A DNA stretch of 7,837 bases from DAOTUL01 sp034437435 (GTDB taxonomy: Bacteria > Chloroflexota > Anaerolineae > Aggregatilineales > Phototrophicaceae): positions 1 to 7,837 of the forward strand of contig CAYQJO010000201.1 of assembly GCA_964417785.1 (NCBI GenBank), read 5' to 3'. Position numbers and translations under genes: made by a program. The first letter of the stretch is position 1. Each line of letters opens with the position of its first letter. Below the pieces are notes generated by a model. It saw nothing but the letters and a program-made list of their open reading frames with translations. It had not been told where the DNA came from and ran no database searches. Positions 4,123-7,837 of the stretch are shown piece by piece.

Positions 4123-7009
4123 GCTCGTCGCTCTCCTCTTCTTTATCATTCTACCGGGTTTCGTCGTCCACCAACTCATCGCACCCGGTCCGGCAGTCCT
4201 GGAATACCACCAGGGCAGCGCGACCGTCAGCTACCGGAGTGACCGCCGTCTGGTCCCACTGCCGGGCGACTGCGTGACCCTCTCCTGGACGGTAGAAAAC
4301 GCCACCGTCAGCGCGTTCTTCCTGGAAGTCACGCCGGGTGTTCTGGGCGGCCCCGGCACACGGGACGTCTTCTTTGAGACTGCCTACACACCCGACTATG
4401 TGCCGACAGAAGCTCCCGGCGCACAACTGAACCTCCCGAATGACCATACCACCACCGCCTGTATCCAACTCGACAGCGATCCGAAGCTGCGAGTGGCCTT
4501 CGACGACGGCAGCACGCGCACCTTTCAACTCGGTATCGACATCGTGTTCATGCGGATGGAAACATGGCTGACGTTGATAGCGGTTCTGGTGATCGGGTTA
4601 TGGCTGGTCCGTTTCCGGCATATGGTGCTGTGGTCGGGACTGACATTAGCCGCATTCTACATCTATGTATTCATCGCATCCGGCGTCGACTTGCGGGTCT
4701 ATTGGCTGGAACTGATTACCCTGCCGCTGCTGCTGGTCTGGCGGAAACAACCGGCGGTGATCGGTCTGCTGTGGTTGTGGGCGATTGGCCTGGGCTTTGA
4801 TAACGCCAACACAATTGAGCCGTACCTATGGCTGCCGCTGTATATCTGGGTGATCGCTGTCGGCCTGTGGAGGCTGCGGCACTGTAACCCAACAGGCCCG
4901 TTATGGACAGCCCATCGTATTGCCCCGATTCTGGGCGCTGTCTTCTCACTGCTGAGTCTGGGCCGTGACGCCGCGTTGCTCCACCATTACGATGTGCTGG
5001 TCAACGCTGACTCGGCTGACTACACCCTGACCGCTGCGGCGATGTTTGACGGCCCCGGCGACAGCGGCCTGCCCAAGCGCACCTTTCCCTATGTGCTGAT
5101 GAACGCTATCACCGACTCGGTCGACTCACCGGAAACGCTGGCATGGCTTCAGATCGGGCTGGCGGCGGCTGGCGGCGGGCTGTTGGTTTACGCTATCGGG
5201 CGCAAAAACCCCCTGTTGGGGCTGCTGGTTGGGGCATGGCTCATCTTTGACCTCTCCTGGGGGACCTATAACCGGGGCATCGCCACCGAAGGTGTGTTTA
5301 CCACCTTCCATGTGCTGAGTCTGGCGGTCCTGATTCTGCATCATGACCGGCGCGAATCGCTGCCCCGCTGGGAACTGATGGCCGCTGGGATACTCTATTC
5401 CTGGACCTTTCTGCTGCGCGGGCCAGGAATCGTCTTAATTGTGCCGGTTGCCGTGATCTATCTGCTGTGGCATCGGCGGTATGCCGTCTGGATCGTCACC
5501 GGGTTCCTGGCCTTCATACTGATCGTCACCGGTTTCAACCGCTGGCGTTACGGCGAATTCGGGCTGATCGGTCCCCAACACGATACACTGGCCTCGGCCC
5601 TGTTCTTCTACCACCAGTTCGCACCGGAAAACGGTCCAGCCTCAGCCCGGATCGACGCTGCGCTGCGTGATTGCATGCCCTATCTGGATTACGAAGACGT
5701 GCCGCGCCATGGCAGCGGGCGTTACTTCATCTTCAGCCATTACAACCCCTGCTTGCTGCAAACATGGTCCCGCGATGAACTGACCGACCTCACCGGCAGG
5801 GCATTCCGTGAGATGGCCCTGGCGCGTCCGTTCGACTTCGCCCGCAGCCTGATCCAGGAGATGGGGACCTTTCTGGCTTATCCCATCCACGAGAAAACCG
5901 ACGATGTGACCCTGACCGAGTTGAAACGGGTCTGCCTGACACGCTACTACAACTGGTGCGAGAATGTCGATACACGCAGTACGGACGCCACCTACCTGCG
6001 GATTTCGCAGACGATGGCCTATCAGCTTTATACACTCACTGATCATATATCGACGCACACCGAAGCGGTGATTCTGGCTGCATGGACGATGATGGCCGGG
6101 TTTGTGCTGGTCACGACGCGGGGGCGGCTGCGCTTCATGGCGCTGTTGGCGGCTGGATTCGTATTGTTCCACCTGGGATCAACCGCACTTGTCCACGTTT
6201 TCCTACCGCGCTACACCGTCGTCCTCAGTCCATTTCACATACTGCTCTCGGCGCTGGCCGTACACCAGATCGTGATGATCTTGTGGTATCACCGGCGGGT
6301 AAGTCTGCCGATTATCGGAGTTGCGCTGGTCTACCTGGCTCTCAACCGTCCCGACCTGACGGCTCCTATCACAGCGAGACTGCTGCCCGACAACCTCTAT
6401 CGCAAGCAGGCCATCTACGATGTCGATCACGCCCTCTACCGCGATTGGCACGGCGCAGCGATTCTCAGTCCTCACAACAGCATCGAACACGACAACGCCT
6501 TGCTGCGGATAGGATTGGCACAGCCGCCGCGTGATCTGGATGAGCGCAGCCAGCATCTTGTGATGCGCTGGATATTCAACCGGATGCCCGGTTATATCCG
6601 CGACACCGGCATGGATTATCTGCTGTTTGACGAGGCCATGTGGGGCGAACTCTCACCTGCCGACCGCGACACCATCACCGCCGAATACGCGCTGGCCGAT
6701 GAGCGGGGTGGCTGGCGGCTGTATCAGGTCATCGGCGATGGTTATGGCGTGACACCGCTCTACAACAGTGACACAATGATTGTCTTTGAACAACCTGACT
6801 TTTCACTACACGTTTACCGGTTGGATGCCAACGGCGATGGCTGGTTTGTGGTCAGTCTCGACCCGGACAACTTTGCGCCAACCTACCAGAGCGAAGACGG
6901 CTGGACGGTGAACGTCACAGCCGCAGAGGATCGCTACCGGATTGTCTTAATCAATCCAGCAGGTGAAACAGTGGACGATGGCTATGCCTATCGTCCACTT
7001 CCAGAGTGA
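4091..7009 (+). CDS. Large polytopic membrane protein, GT-C glycosyltransferase-like
   Basis: A protein of 972 residues when started at the ATG at 4091. TTG codons at 4043 or 4055 would add 12-16 residues without a good RBS. A first hydrophobic helix (LRLVALLFFIILPGFVV, ~10-27) is followed by a ~125-residue extracytoplasmic beta-rich segment, many hydrophobic helices (~155-485), a large loop (~486-655), more helices (~656-750) and a ~215-residue soluble tail. Features recalling GT-C enzymes are an acidic motif after a membrane helix (VNADSADYTLTAAAMF, Asp307 and Asp310), IATEGVFTTFHVLSLAVL, and FLLRGPGIVLIVP, in the place where family members have '..SE.lf..l' and 'l.Rp.g'. Such proteins use lipid-linked sugars on the outer face of the membrane. 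I do not recognise a specific family, and another membrane function is possible. The gene overlaps the response-regulator gene by 32 bp in another frame and has a weak SD, suggesting translational coupling. Confidence 0.6.
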   Translation: MTSNRHSSGLRLVALLFFIILPGFVVHQLIAPGPAVLEYHQGSATVSYRSDRRLVPLPGDCVTLSWTVENATVSAFFLEVTPGVLGGPGTRDVFFETAYTPDYVPTEAPGAQLNLPNDHTTTACIQLDSDPKLRVAFDDGSTRTFQLGIDIVFMRMETWLTLIAVLVIGLWLVRFRHMVLWSGLTLAAFYIYVFIASGVDLRVYWLELITLPLLLVWRKQPAVIGLLWLWAIGLGFDNANTIEPYLWLPLYIWVIAVGLWRLRHCNPTGPLWTAHRIAPILGAVFSLLSLGRDAALLHHYDVLVNADSADYTLTAAAMFDGPGDSGLPKRTFPYVLMNAITDSVDSPETLAWLQIGLAAAGGGLLVYAIGRKNPLLGLLVGAWLIFDLSWGTYNRGIATEGVFTTFHVLSLAVLILHHDRRESLPRWELMAAGILYSWTFLLRGPGIVLIVPVAVIYLLWHRRYAVWIVTGFLAFILIVTGFNRWRYGEFGLIGPQHDTLASALFFYHQFAPENGPASARIDAALRDCMPYLDYEDVPRHGSGRYFIFSHYNPCLLQTWSRDELTDLTGRAFREMALARPFDFARSLIQEMGTFLAYPIHEKTDDVTLTELKRVCLTRYYNWCENVDTRSTDATYLRISQTMAYQLYTLTDHISTHTEAVILAAWTMMAGFVLVTTRGRLRFMALLAAGFVLFHLGSTALVHVFLPRYTVVLSPFHILLSALAVHQIVMILWYHRRVSLPIIGVALVYLALNRPDLTAPITARLLPDNLYRKQAIYDVDHALYRDWHGAAILSPHNSIEHDNALLRIGLAQPPRDLDERSQHLVMRWIFNRMPGYIRDTGMDYLLFDEAMWGELSPADRDTITAEYALADERGGWRLYQVIGDGYGVTPLYNSDTMIVFEQPDFSLHVYRLDANGDGWFVVSLDPDNFAPTYQSEDGWTVNVTAAEDRYRIVLINPAGETVDDGYAYRPLPE
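6970..6999. repeat. 10-bp inverted repeat (strong hairpin) at the end of the membrane-protein gene
   Basis: AGTGGACGAT (6970-6979) and ATCGTCCACT (6990-6999) are perfect reverse complements. The 10-nt loop can add GGC/GCC pairing (6980-6982 with 6986-6988). It ends 7 nt before the stop codon at 7007-7009 and lies between convergent genes. Neither strand has a good T-tract next to it, so it is not a classical intrinsic terminator. It may stabilise 3' ends or aid termination in either direction. Confidence 0.6.
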
Positions 7010-7047
7010 GTTTGCAGGGGTTGGTTGGCGTCCTGGACAGGATGCGG

Positions 7048-7837
7048 TTAGACTTCGCCGCCCTTGAAGAAGGCCGGTGACGCACCCAGAATGTTGCCGT
7101 CCATGATTTCCTCAAACGCCTGCCGGTCGAGGGTTTCCTGCTCGATCAACACATCGGCCAGGGTTTCCAGCTTATCTCGGTTTTCATCCAGGATCGACTT
7201 GGCCCGATCATAGGATGATTGCAGGATATTCTTGACCTCGTTGTCGATCTCCTGGGCATAGTACTCGCTGTAATCGCGCTGTTCCGCGATCTCGCGCCCC
7301 AGGAAAATCTGACCGTTACCGGCGCCATAGGAGCGCGGACCGAGCTTCTCACTCATGCCGAACTGTGTCACCATCGCCCGCGCCCAGCGGGTCGATTGCT
7401 GCAAGTCGTTGCTGGCACCGGTTGAGAAGTGGTTGAAGATGATCTCCTCTGCCGCACGGCCCCCCATCGCCGCCGTGATGCGGTCCTCAAACTGCTCACG
7501 GGTGATCTGGGACTGATCCTCTTCCGGCAGCGGCATCACATAGCCACCGGCACCGCCGCGTGGAATGATGGTGATCTTATGAACCGGATCGGCGTGCTTG
7601 AGCAGATGGAACAGGATCGCATGACCGGCCTCGTGGTAGGCGACGATTTTCTTCTCGCGCTCGCTGATGACACGGGTCTTGCGCTCTGGCCCCATCACCA
7701 CCCGTTCCATGCTCTCTTGCAATTCGGACATGCCGATGGTCTTCAGGTTGCGCCGCGCCGCCAGGATGGCCGCCTCATTAATGAGGTTCTCCAGGTCCGC
7801 ACCGGAAAAACCTGCCGTGATCCGGGCAATGGCATCC
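7048..7837 (-). CDS. ftsH: ATP-dependent zinc metalloprotease FtsH, C-terminal part (partial)
   Basis: The last 262 residues of FtsH, running off the right edge; the TAA stop is at 7048-7050. The frame is open to the edge, so the ATG at 7731 is internal. The fragment begins in the AAA+ lid (ITAGFSGADLENLINEAAILAAR). It continues through the M41 peptidase domain with the zinc-binding HEAGH (7621-7635) and the third ligand Asp in ASNDLQQST (Asp codon 7405-7407). It ends with the helical region EIDNEVKNILQSSYDRAKSIL and a short tail, FFKGGEV. The active-site residues seen are intact. FtsH is a membrane-anchored hexameric protease that degrades misfolded membrane proteins and some regulators; its transmembrane helices, Walker motifs and start lie outside the window. 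It is convergent with the membrane-protein gene, with 38 bp between stops. Confidence 0.97.
   Translation of the reverse strand, partial: DAIARITAGFSGADLENLINEAAILAARRNLKTIGMSELQESMERVVMGPERKTRVISEREKKIVAYHEAGHAILFHLLKHADPVHKITIIPRGGAGGYVMPLPEEDQSQITREQFEDRITAAMGGRAAEEIIFNHFSTGASNDLQQSTRWARAMVTQFGMSEKLGPRSYGAGNGQIFLGREIAEQRDYSEYYAQEIDNEVKNILQSSYDRAKSILDENRDKLETLADVLIEQETLDRQAFEEIMDGNILGASPAFFKGGEV

Noticed and set aside
5642..6172. 176-codon minus-strand open frame inside the membrane-protein gene
   Set aside because: Low-complexity composition typical of the antisense of a GC-rich coding region, with no recognisable domain. The plus-strand protein is continuous through it.
6082..6534. 150-codon plus-strand open frame in another frame of the membrane-protein gene
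   Set aside because: Composition rich in Arg, Pro, Ser and Gly with no domain, and fully inside a longer, membrane-like reading frame.
7031..7042. TCCTG/CAGGA dyad in the gap between the convergent genes as a terminator
   Set aside because: The 2-nt centre is too short for a hairpin loop and no T-tract follows on either strand.
7048..7731. Complete 227-residue gene starting at ATG 7731 (minus strand)
   Set aside because: The same frame continues to the right edge with clear FtsH AAA+ lid sequence, so the ATG is internal and the gene is partial.

Overview
The window reads as a gene-dense stretch of a bacterial chromosome, most likely from the Chloroflexota (Anaerolineae-like). That placement is an inference. 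It rests on a secreted PA14 plus tandem SH3b protein, a Roadblock / V4R / response-regulator cluster, a DUF4342-type protein, frequent GTG and TTG starts with good Shine-Dalgarno sequences, and moderately high GC. No mobile element, rRNA, tRNA or CRISPR array was seen.

Layout. Bases 1-163 hold the 3' end of an aldo/keto reductase gene. A promoter-bearing 60-bp gap with a 9-bp inverted repeat leads into a small Nudix-like gene (224-652, GTG start). Converging on it, with a 23-bp overlap of the 3' ends, is a minus-strand gene for a secreted PA14-SH3b-SH3b protein (630-1643). A 90-bp divergent gap separates that gene from a plus-strand DUF4342-like gene (1734-2093). This gene ends at a strong intrinsic terminator whose U-tract can also pair into a second, overlapping hairpin (2107-2149).

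The centre of the window is an apparent operon on the plus strand: a Roadblock/LC7 protein (2237-2608), a V4R-domain protein (2637-3269), a response regulator with a receiver domain and a degenerate GGDEF domain (3271-4122), and a large polytopic membrane protein with GT-C glycosyltransferase-like organisation (4091-7009). The gaps are 28 bp, 1 bp and a 32-bp overlap. The first three genes all use non-ATG starts. No Ras-like GTPase or histidine kinase partner is encoded in the window. The first three proteins look like a small signalling module combining a Roadblock platform, a small-molecule or metal-binding V4R sensor and a phospho-receiver, possibly feeding into surface glycan or lipid modification by the membrane protein. 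This is the best candidate here for an undescribed system, but its function is inferred only from domains and gene order.

From 7048 to the right edge, on the minus strand and convergent with the membrane-protein gene, lies the C-terminal third of ftsH, the AAA+ zinc metalloprotease. A 10-bp perfect hairpin sits at the very end of the membrane-protein gene (6970-6999) and may mark the convergent transcript ends.
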